A stretch of DNA of 5,408 bases from Clostridia bacterium. GTDB lineage: Bacteria; Bacillota_A; Clostridia; Oscillospirales; CAG-272. How positions within the stretch are numbered: position 1 is the stretch's first letter; every line of letters starts with the position of its first letter. Below are positions 1 to 4,846 of this stretch, piece by piece. The DNA is taken from NCBI GenBank assembly GCA_017631775.1, contig JAGBSQ010000095.1, forward strand, positions 1 to 5,408, in the 5' to 3' direction. Position numbers and translations under genes: made by a program. The notes under the pieces are model-generated. The model was not told the origin of the DNA, did no database searches, and saw only the letters and a list, made by a program, of their open reading frames with translations.

Positions 1-7
1 CCGGGCC
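1..7 (-). tRNA. Possible 5' end of a second tRNA (tRNA-Asp-like), cut by the window edge
   Basis: Read on the minus strand, five bases (TAGTT) after the tRNA-Val CCA end comes GGCCCGG, which runs off the window. That heptamer matches the 5' acceptor strand common in bacterial tRNA-Asp. Val-Asp tRNA clusters are common in Bacillota, and the short gap fits a co-transcribed tRNA array. Only seven bases are visible, so this is inference from position and a weak sequence match. Confidence 0.4.
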
Positions 8-12
8 AACTA

Positions 13-88
13 TGGTGGGAACAATAGGGCTCGAACCTATGACCTCCTGCTTGTAAGGCAGATGCTCTCCCAACTGAGCTATGCTCCC
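13..88 (-). tRNA. tRNA-Val (anticodon UAC), CCA encoded
   Basis: The minus strand folds as a complete 76-nt tRNA. The acceptor stem pairs GGGAGCA with TGTTCCC (one G-U), followed by discriminator A and a genomically encoded CCA. The D arm contains AGCTCAGTTGGGAGAGC. The anticodon stem pairs TCTGC with GCAGG around the loop CTTACAA, which places the anticodon TAC (UAC) and so reads GUA/GUN valine codons. The T arm carries the invariant GGTTCGAGCC. No mismatch or truncation is visible. It has its own strong promoter upstream, at higher coordinates, and probably leads a tRNA cluster that continues beyond the left edge. Confidence 0.97.
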
Positions 89-111
89 ATACGCTTGCCA
101 GCGACTTGTAT

Positions 112-140
112 ATTATATCACAAGGTTTTGGGTTTGTCAA
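112..140 (-). promoter_or_regulatory. Consensus SigA promoter of the tRNA-Val operon (extended -10)
   Basis: On the minus strand, a perfect -35 TTGACA (140-135) is followed by exactly 17 bp and a perfect -10 TATAAT (117-112). The bases before the -10 read TGA, giving an extended -10 (TGnTATAAT). Transcription should begin near position 105, about 17 nt before the mature tRNA 5' end. Such a perfect promoter suits a high-output stable RNA gene. The T-tracts at 145-172 are A-tracts on the template's coding side just behind the -35 and could act as an UP element. Confidence 0.93.
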
Positions 141-238
141 TACCTTTTTTCAAAATTTTTTTATTTTTTTTTAGTTTTCTTTTTTTGCCTTTTTTTAAAC
201 CTTTTTGGGCACTTTTGGATCCTTTTTCAGCCTTTTTT
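141..238. other. Phased T-tract (curved DNA) region between divergent promoters
   Basis: This stretch has no credible gene; the short T-rich open frames across it are low-complexity artefacts. It consists of T-runs of 4-9 bases at 145-150, 156-162, 164-172, 175-178, 180-186, 190-196, 202-206, 213-216, 223-227 and 233-238. The midpoints of the last six (183.5, 193, 204, 214.5, 225, 235.5) are spaced 9.5, 11, 10.5, 10.5 and 10.5 bp, matching the helical repeat. Several units start with CC followed by 5-7 T. Phased A/T-tracts of this kind are known to bend DNA, and upstream A-tracts are known to stimulate stable-RNA promoters. The role here, for the tRNA promoter on the minus strand, is inferred. 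Confidence 0.7.
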
Positions 239-280
239 CATCAAAGATAAAATTTCCTCTTCATTTATCTTTAAAAGCTC

Positions 281-310
281 TTTACAAAACGGGGGCTGAT
301 ATGGTATAAT
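281..310 (+). promoter_or_regulatory. SigA promoter of the nucleotide-catabolism operon
   Basis: A -35 element TTTACA (281-286, one mismatch from consensus) lies 18 bp before a perfect -10 TATAAT (305-310). The -10 is preceded by TGG, giving an extended -10. Transcription should start near 316-318, leaving a leader of about 54 nt before the first gene's start codon. It is the only good promoter seen ahead of the four overlapping genes, so it probably drives all of them. It faces away from the tRNA promoter. Confidence 0.82.
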
Positions 311-318
311 AATATGTT

Positions 319-337
319 ACCCCGATGCTTTTGGGGT
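319..337 (+). promoter_or_regulatory. Small hairpin at the 5' end of the operon mRNA
   Basis: ACCCCGA (319-325) can pair with TTTGGGGT (331-337 used) through five Watson-Crick pairs, one G-U and one A-T, closing a TGCTT loop. It starts within a few bases of the predicted transcription start. No T-run follows directly and the gene's own Shine-Dalgarno stays outside the stem, so it is not a terminator and does not mask the ribosome site. A 5'-end stem protecting the mRNA from decay is the simplest reading; this is inferred from position. Confidence 0.45.
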
Positions 338-355
338 GAAAAACATATTTTTAAA

Positions 356-364
356 AAAGGAGGT
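356..364 (+). promoter_or_regulatory. Strong ribosome-binding site that fixes the dNTPase start
   Basis: AAAGGAGGT matches the anti-Shine-Dalgarno almost fully and its GGAGG core ends 7 nt before the ATG at 371. An upstream in-frame ATG at 314 has no such site, and that ATG lies at or before the predicted transcription start, so 371 is the start. Confidence 0.92.
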
Positions 365-370
365 AGCATC

Positions 371-1603
371 ATGCCAAAATACGAAGTTCTTTCCCGCGAA
401 GTAGAAGAACAGATTAAGCAGGCAAGACAAGGCGCAACCCAATCGCCTATGGCTTTTGATGACGAGAAAGTACAGAGAAGACGTGATCTGGCAAAAGACG
501 TCTCTACCATTTGGCGCCCGACCTTTGTTCACGATATTGATAAAATACTGCATTGCCCCTTCTATAACAGATATACCGACAAAACACAGGTGTTCTCGCT
601 TTATAAAAACGATGACATCACTCGCCGCAGTTTGCACGTTCAGCTCGTATCGCGCATTGCGCGCACCATTGGTGCCGCTTTGGGTCTCAATCTCGACCTG
701 ATCGAAGCCATTGCTCTCGGTCACGATCTTGGTCACCCTCCGTTTGCTCACACGGGCGAAACCTATCTTTGCGAGCTTTACAACAAGCACACGGGGCGTT
801 ACTTCTTCCACAATCTGCAATCGGTGCGTGTATTGGATAATATCTATCCTCTCAACATCAGTCTGCAAACCCTCAACGGCATTGTCACCCACAACGGTGA
901 GATTGAGTGCGAGGAATACCTCCCCCGCCCCATGACAAGCTTTGAGGAATTTGACCGCAGCATGGAACGCTGCTACACCGATTTGGAATACTGCAAGTCT
1001 ATTATGCCCGACACCCTGGAGGGTTGTGTTGTCCGTCTTTCGGATATCATCTCCTACCTTGGCAAAGACCGTCAGGATGCCGCTCGCACCAAGGTGGTGG
1101 ATGAAAGTACCTTTATAGATGACGATATCGGCTCTATCAATGCCGAAATCATCAACAACCTTTGTGTAAACGTCATTGAAAACAGCTATGGCAAACCCTA
1201 CATCAAGCTTGATGACAAGCATTTTAAGGCTTTGCAAAAGGCGCGCCGCGAGAACTACCGCCTCATCTATAACAATGCCGCATCTCTTTCCAAATTGGAT
1301 ACTTCTGTTAAGCCGATGATGGCAGAAATTTATGAGCAGCTTTTGGAGGATTTGATTTGCCAAAACAAATCCTCCCCCATTTGGCGCCATCACATCAACA
1401 TTGTCAACCGCACCTACTACAAGCGTGACATTCCCTATGAGGCAACCGAGCCCAACCAAATTGTTGTAGACTACATTGCAAGCATGACCGACGACTATTT
1501 TATTGCCCTGCACAAGCATCTCTTCCCCGATACTCAACTGCGGGTCAAGTACAAGGATTATTTTAACGAAGATTCGAGAAAGAGAGAGACAGAGAATGTT
1601 TGA
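371..1603 (+). CDS. dgt: HD-domain deoxynucleoside triphosphate triphosphohydrolase (dGTPase family)
   Basis: This 410-residue cytoplasmic enzyme should hydrolyse dNTPs to deoxynucleoside and triphosphate, lowering dNTP pools. Near residues 66-73 it has NRYTDKTQV, a variant of the family's FRRLxDKTQV motif. The HD metal site is clear: H89 in SLHVQ, H118-D119 in GHDLGHPPFAHTGE with H122 and H127 behind it, and D224 in RLSDIISYLGKD. The region GIVTHNGE (H174, E177) is the usual partner motif. The C-terminal MTDDYF (372-377) is also typical. There is no signal peptide or membrane segment, and the length fits the shorter Dgt-like group. It is first in the operon, with a strong ribosome site and promoter. 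Its last 8 bases overlap the next gene. The symbol reflects the family; whether it prefers dGTP or all dNTPs, or needs a nucleotide activator, cannot be read from the sequence. Confidence 0.9.
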   Translation: MPKYEVLSREVEEQIKQARQGATQSPMAFDDEKVQRRRDLAKDVSTIWRPTFVHDIDKILHCPFYNRYTDKTQVFSLYKNDDITRRSLHVQLVSRIARTIGAALGLNLDLIEAIALGHDLGHPPFAHTGETYLCELYNKHTGRYFFHNLQSVRVLDNIYPLNISLQTLNGIVTHNGEIECEEYLPRPMTSFEEFDRSMERCYTDLEYCKSIMPDTLEGCVVRLSDIISYLGKDRQDAARTKVVDESTFIDDDIGSINAEIINNLCVNVIENSYGKPYIKLDDKHFKALQKARRENYRLIYNNAASLSKLDTSVKPMMAEIYEQLLEDLICQNKSSPIWRHHINIVNRTYYKRDIPYEATEPNQIVVDYIASMTDDYFIALHKHLFPDTQLRVKYKDYFNEDSRKRETENV

Positions 1604-2531
1604 AAACGTTATCGCGGCGATTCGCGAATATGATCGCATTATCATTCACAGACACAAAAATCCCGATGGCGATGCGCTTGGCAGCCAATTGGGTCTTGCG
1701 GGAATTTTGAAGGCAAACTTTCCCCAAAAGGAGATCCTTATGGTGGGCGACACCTCGGCGCGCTACGCGTTTATGGGATATACACCCGATGAGGTAGCAG
1801 ACGAGGCCTACACGGGTGCTCTTGCCATCATTTTGGATACCTCTGCCTCCGCTCTCATCTCGGACGAGCGTTACAAATTGGCCGCAAAAACCGTTCGCAT
1901 CGACCACCACATCTTTTGCGAAGAGATTGCAAACATCGAAGTAACCGACACCTCCTATGAGAGCTGCTGCGGTCTGATTGCCGCATTTGCTATGGAGTGC
2001 GAACTCAAGGTTCCCTCCGACGTGGCAAAGGCAATTTACACAGGTATGATTACCGACTCCGGCCGCTTCCGTTACGATTCGGTCAGCTCCCAAACCTTCC
2101 GCTGTGCGGCATTCCTCATGGAACAAAACTTCCGCACCGATGATATCTATCGCAATCTCTATGCCGATGATTTCTCCTTTATTCAGCTCCGCGCGCGTTT
2201 TGTTCTCAAAATTCAATTTGCGGGCTGCGGTGTGGCATACATCTACACCACCAAGGAGGAAGCCGACACCTACGAGGCTGACACCTTTACCATTTCTCGC
2301 GGCATGGTCAACGTCATGGGCGAAATTCGCGGCATTGATACTTGGGTCAACTTTACCGAAACCGACGAGGGCGTGCTTTGCGAAATTCGCTCCAGCATGC
2401 ACAACATCAACCCCATTGCCAAAAAGTATGGCGGTGGCGGACATGCCAAGGCAAGCGGTGCAACATTGAAGAACCGCGAAGAGGCTATGGCTATGCTCGA
2501 AGATCTCAAAGCGCTTGGAGGTGCACAATGA
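1596..2531 (+). CDS. nrnA: NrnA-like DHH/DHHA1 phosphoesterase, first tandem copy (oligoribonuclease / pAp phosphatase family)
   Basis: This is a 311-residue protein of the DHH superfamily, NrnA type. Known members degrade 2-5 nt nanoRNA, dephosphorylate pAp to AMP, and in some species cleave pGpG or pApA. The Mn-binding motifs are all present: H20, D24 and D26 in RHKNPDGDALGS, D81 in ILDTSA, D103-H104-H105 in RIDHHIFCE, and D154 in GMITDSGRFRY. The C-terminal DHHA1 substrate-binding domain ends in YGGGGHAKASGA (GGGGH at 279-283). The start at 1596 gives the usual N-terminus (MFENVIAAIREYD) just before motif I. It overlaps the dNTPase stop by 8 nt and has only a purine-rich GA stretch in place of a Shine-Dalgarno, so translation is probably coupled. 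It is paralogous to the next gene. The symbol is at family level. Confidence 0.9.
   Translation: MFENVIAAIREYDRIIIHRHKNPDGDALGSQLGLAGILKANFPQKEILMVGDTSARYAFMGYTPDEVADEAYTGALAIILDTSASALISDERYKLAAKTVRIDHHIFCEEIANIEVTDTSYESCCGLIAAFAMECELKVPSDVAKAIYTGMITDSGRFRYDSVSSQTFRCAAFLMEQNFRTDDIYRNLYADDFSFIQLRARFVLKIQFAGCGVAYIYTTKEEADTYEADTFTISRGMVNVMGEIRGIDTWVNFTETDEGVLCEIRSSMHNINPIAKKYGGGGHAKASGATLKNREEAMAMLEDLKALGGAQ
2517..2522 (+). promoter_or_regulatory. Ribosome-binding site for the second DHH gene
   Basis: GGAGGT inside the last codons of the first DHH gene lies 5 nt before the ATG at 2528. It selects that start over the upstream in-frame ATG at 2342, which lies deep inside the previous gene. Confidence 0.88.
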
Positions 2532-3508
2532 ATATTGAAAACATGAGACGTATTCTTGATAAAATCAAGGAATACGACCGCATCATCATCTTTCGCCACA
2601 AGCGCCCCGACGGTGATGCCGTTGGCTCGACCAAGGGCTTGCGCGAAATTTTGCGCCTGACCTACCCCGAAAAAGAAGTTCTGCTCTTGAATGCAGACTA
2701 TTCGGACTACGTAGCATTCCTTGGCGATGAGGACGCTCCCGTAGATGATAAATATTATGCAACCGCGCTCGGCATCGTGATTGATACCGCCACCAGCGAC
2801 CGCATCTCCAACCCCAAATATGCGCTCTGCCGCGAGGTTGTTCGCATCGACCACCACATCGACAACAAGCCCTACACCGAAATTTCTTGGGTAGAAGAAC
2901 ACAAGTCCTCTGCCTGCGAGATGATTGCCGAGTTCTATTACACCTTCCGCGATGAGCTCAAGATCAGCCGCGAGGCGGCAACCTACATTTACACAGGTAT
3001 GGTTACCGACTCGGGTCGCTTCCGCTTCCGCTCGGTTTCGGGCGACACCATGCGCTATGCGGGCATGCTGCTTGACCTTGGCGTTGACGTTGACCACATC
3101 TACGCGCACCTCTATATGAAAGATTATAAGAACTTGCGCTTCCACGGTTATATGCTCAGCAAGATCAAAATGACCGAAAACGGCGTGGCATACCTTTATA
3201 TCGACCGCAAAATGCAAGAAAAGTTTGGACTTTCGATGGAAGAAGCCAGCGCATCCGTCTCCTTTATGGATTCCATTAAGGATAGCTTGATTTGGCTCGC
3301 CTTTATTGAAGGTCCCGGTGATGAAATTCGCGTACGTTTGCGCTCTCGCTTTGTTACCGTTAACGAGGTAGCCGAAGCTTGGGGCGGTGGCGGACACGAT
3401 TGCGCCGCAGGCGCGACCCTGCACAACAAGCGCGACATGAAAAAACTGCTTGCACAAGCAGACGAAAGACTGAAAAACTATAAGGAAAATAACGAAGGAT
3501 GGCTATGA
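2528..3508 (+). CDS. nrnA: NrnA-like DHH/DHHA1 phosphoesterase, second tandem copy
   Basis: This 326-residue protein is the diverged twin of the preceding gene. The active-site set is intact: H24, D28 and D30 in RHKRPDGDAVGS, D86 in VIDTAT, D108-H109-H110 in RIDHHIDNK, and D161 in GMVTDSGRFRFRSVSG. The DHHA1 domain ends in WGGGGHDCAAGA (GGGGH at 286-290). Both copies therefore look catalytically competent, and it is not a decaying duplicate. Differences lie outside the metal motifs: a slightly longer N-terminus, a different stretch between motif I and D86, and a basic C-terminal tail. The start codon overlaps the previous stop as ATGA, with a perfect Shine-Dalgarno upstream. Its stop overlaps the surE start the same way. 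Expected substrates are nanoRNA, pAp or linear dinucleotides; how the two copies share the work is unknown. The symbol is at family level. Confidence 0.9.
   Translation: MNIENMRRILDKIKEYDRIIIFRHKRPDGDAVGSTKGLREILRLTYPEKEVLLLNADYSDYVAFLGDEDAPVDDKYYATALGIVIDTATSDRISNPKYALCREVVRIDHHIDNKPYTEISWVEEHKSSACEMIAEFYYTFRDELKISREAATYIYTGMVTDSGRFRFRSVSGDTMRYAGMLLDLGVDVDHIYAHLYMKDYKNLRFHGYMLSKIKMTENGVAYLYIDRKMQEKFGLSMEEASASVSFMDSIKDSLIWLAFIEGPGDEIRVRLRSRFVTVNEVAEAWGGGGHDCAAGATLHNKRDMKKLLAQADERLKNYKENNEGWL
3494..3499 (+). promoter_or_regulatory. Ribosome-binding site that decides the surE start
   Basis: GAAGGA ends 5 nt before the ATG at 3505, which is good spacing. The alternative in-frame ATG at 3499 shares its A with this site, leaving no spacing; its only other candidate, AAGGA at 3482-3486, is 12 nt away. 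The 3505 start also gives the family's usual N-terminus, MRILITNDDG. Confidence 0.75.
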
Positions 3509-4224
3509 GAATACTGATTACCAATGACGACGGCATTGCCGCTCCTGCTCTGCCCCACCTTGTAAAGTGGGCGCAAAGCCTTGGCAAGGTAACCGTTGTT
3601 GCCCCCAAAATTGAACAAAGCGGCAAAAGCCAAGCAATCGATTTCTTCCGCGAGGTAGAAATCAAGCGCACACCCCGTCTTGGCGACGTTGAGGCTTGGG
3701 CAATGGACTCCACCCCTGCCGATTGCGTACGCTTTGGTATTGTAGGACTTCAAAAAGAATATGACCTCGTCATTTCGGGCATCAACAAAGGCTTCAACCT
3801 CGGCCATGATATTGCATATTCCGGCACGGTTGGCGCAATTTTTGAGGCGGCACGTCTTGGCGTTCCTGCCATCGCATTCTCGATGGATTACGAAGCGAAT
3901 GCCGAGGACGTCATTCCTTATCTCGATGGCGTTCTTGATTTTATGAACGAAAAAGGTCTTTGGGATTGCGGCTCTCTTTATAACGTCAACGTTCCCAACA
4001 ACGCCGAGGGCATTTGCATCACCCGTCAGGGCGGAATGTTCTATTCCGATGCATTTGAAAAACGCGAGGGCGACTATTACATTCAAGTAGGCGACCCCAT
4101 TCGCAACCCCGAGCTCGACCTCACCCTTGATACCGATACCATTTGGGCAAACCATATTTCCATCTCCCCCCTCACCCACGACCGCACCGATAACGAGGTG
4201 TTTGAGAAGTTGATGGGGAGATAA
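3505..4224 (+). CDS. surE: 5'/3'-nucleotidase SurE
   Basis: SurE removes phosphate from nucleoside 5'- and 3'-monophosphates, and in some species acts on short polyphosphate, using a divalent metal in the cytoplasm. The 239-residue product shows the diagnostic motifs: D8-D9 in ITNDDGIAA, S39 in EQSGKSQ, and N94 in the long signature ISGINKGFNLGHDIAYSG (residues 90-107). DCVRFG (73-78) and the C-terminal SPLTHDRTD (221-229) also match. Length is close to the family norm of about 250. Two details are less usual: SGKSQAID in place of the common SGxGxAIT, and GAIFEA in place of GAAxEG after the signature; this looks like a subgroup and not damage. It is last in the operon, with an ATGA overlap to the second DHH gene, and a strong terminator follows. 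There it would complete breakdown of the nucleotides released by the upstream enzymes. Confidence 0.95.
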   Translation: MRILITNDDGIAAPALPHLVKWAQSLGKVTVVAPKIEQSGKSQAIDFFREVEIKRTPRLGDVEAWAMDSTPADCVRFGIVGLQKEYDLVISGINKGFNLGHDIAYSGTVGAIFEAARLGVPAIAFSMDYEANAEDVIPYLDGVLDFMNEKGLWDCGSLYNVNVPNNAEGICITRQGGMFYSDAFEKREGDYYIQVGDPIRNPELDLTLDTDTIWANHISISPLTHDRTDNEVFEKLMGR

Positions 4225-4230
4225 ATAAAC

Positions 4231-4263
4231 AAAAAGACCTTGGCGTGAGCCAAGGTCTTTTTT
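4231..4263. terminator. Bidirectional intrinsic terminator between convergent surE and the CD1247-type gene
   Basis: AAAAAGACCTTGGC (4231-4244) pairs perfectly with GCCAAGGTCTTTTT (4249-4262) around a GTGA loop, a GNRA tetraloop on the plus strand. T6 (4258-4263) ends the plus-strand hairpin, and a T5 run (4235-4231 read on minus, then GTTT) ends it in the other direction. It lies 6 nt after the surE stop and 11 nt after the stop of the leftward gene, so it serves both. Confidence 0.95.
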
Positions 4264-4273
4264 CTCTTTTGCA

Positions 4274-4765
4274 TTATTCTTCGGAGAGGCTATTGTAATC
4301 GTCTTCTTCGATGATGCAGCCGAACTTTTCGCCGCATGCGGGGCAAAGGAGGTTTTCGGGATCGAGCTCGCTGTCAAAGCAAACGGTCTCGCCGCAAGAG
4401 GGGCATACGATCTCGCAGTAATCGTCATCTTCGCAATCACAGCCGTCGCAAGCGGTGCAATCACCGTCGCACTCTTCCCATTCTTCGTCCTCTTCCCAAT
4501 CCTCGTCGTCATCGCAGCAGCATTCTTCGTCGAGGTAATCTTCAACGTCTTGCAGATCGTCATCGAGCTCTTCAACGTATTCGTTGAGGTAGTTCAGATC
4601 TTCGTCGATCTCGTCGATATCTTGCTTGATGCCTGCAATCTCGTTTGCCATTTCGTCAACGAGTTCGAGGAGAGCGGCAATGATCTTGCCCTCTTTGGTC
4701 TCCTTATCGAATGCAAGACCTTCTGCCAAGCCTTTGATAAAAGCGGATTTTTCAGTCAACTTCAT
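4274..4765 (-). CDS. CD1247 N-terminal-domain family protein with zinc ribbon and Cys-rich acidic linker; function unknown
   Basis: This 163-residue, very acidic protein has three parts. Residues 1-40 (MKLTEKSAFIKGLAEGL...) match what I recall of the CD1247 N-terminal domain of Clostridia. Residues about 40-80 are a heptad-like helix rich in D/E (DIDEIDEDL, EELDDDLQDVEDYLDEE), probably a coiled coil. The end holds a zinc ribbon, C121-P-S-C124 and C141-P-A-C144. Between them, residues 82-117 form an acidic linker with CCC at 82-84, C99, C103, C106, C109, C111 and C117. In total it has 15 cysteines. There is no signal peptide. The start at 4765 is chosen over 4777 because GAAAGGA (4783-4777) overlaps the earlier ATG, and because 4765 gives the expected family N-terminus. 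It lies just downstream of efp on the same strand with no clear promoter of its own. No function is established that I know of; metal binding is inferred from the cysteines. Confidence 0.8.
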   Translation of the reverse strand: MKLTEKSAFIKGLAEGLAFDKETKEGKIIAALLELVDEMANEIAGIKQDIDEIDEDLNYLNEYVEELDDDLQDVEDYLDEECCCDDDEDWEEDEEWEECDGDCTACDGCDCEDDDYCEIVCPSCGETVCFDSELDPENLLCPACGEKFGCIIEEDDYNSLSEE

Positions 4766-4776
4766 GATATATTCCA

Positions 4777-4783
4777 TCCTTTC
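4777..4783 (-). promoter_or_regulatory. Ribosome-binding site of the CD1247-type gene
   Basis: GAAAGGA on the minus strand lies 11 nt before the ATG at 4765, a long but usable spacing. Its final A is the first base of the alternative ATG at 4777, which therefore has no usable spacing. This favours the shorter start, with moderate certainty. Confidence 0.5.
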
Positions 4784-4798
4784 GTAATATGTAATTTG

Positions 4799-4833
4799 AA
4801 AACGGGGAAAACCTTGCCTGCAAAGTCTTCCCC
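4799..4833 (-). terminator. Hairpin terminator or attenuator downstream of efp
   Basis: On the minus strand GGGGAAGACTTTG (4833-4821) pairs with CAAGGTTTTCCCC (4816-4804) around the loop CAGG, giving 13 pairs including two G-U wobbles. A short tail GTTTTC follows (T4 at 4802-4799). In plus-strand RNA the two wobbles would become A-C mismatches, so the fold favours minus-strand RNA and fits efp, whose stop is 13 nt before the stem. The T-run is short, so partial read-through into the CD1247-type gene is plausible. A T7 run (4834-4840) flanks the opposite side. Confidence 0.75.
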
Positions 4834-4846
4834 TTTTTTTGGTTGA

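Noticed and set aside
62..299. Short plus-strand open frames rich in Phe and Leu, resembling a small membrane protein
   Set aside because: They begin inside the antisense of the tRNA gene and are translations of T-runs. No ribosome-binding site precedes them.
319..360. Riboswitch or T-box in the operon leader
   Set aside because: The leader is only about 54 nt, with one small stem and no T-box, ligand-binding core or terminator/antiterminator pair.
314..370. Longer dNTPase start at 314, adding 19 residues
   Set aside because: That ATG lies at or before the predicted transcription start and lacks a Shine-Dalgarno, while 371 has a near-perfect one. The extra residues are translated leader.
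317..3457. Long minus-strand open frames (442, 321 and 395 residues) opposite the dNTPase and DHH genes
   Set aside because: They are antisense shadows of clearly recognised genes, with no family motif, promoter or ribosome site.
4231..4263. Perfect inverted repeat as a transposon end or operator
   Set aside because: Its position between convergent stops, GC-rich stem, tetraloop and T-runs on both sides fit a bidirectional terminator.
3478..4575. 365-residue minus-strand open frame opposite surE and part of the CD1247-type gene
   Set aside because: It crosses a strong bidirectional terminator, and its N-terminal part is a low-complexity Lys/Ala/Thr frame-shifted reading of the acidic gene. 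It is a shadow.
4336..4587. Arg-rich plus-strand open frame opposite the acidic gene
   Set aside because: It is the antisense of Asp/Glu codons, which makes a basic reading automatically. No start signals are present.
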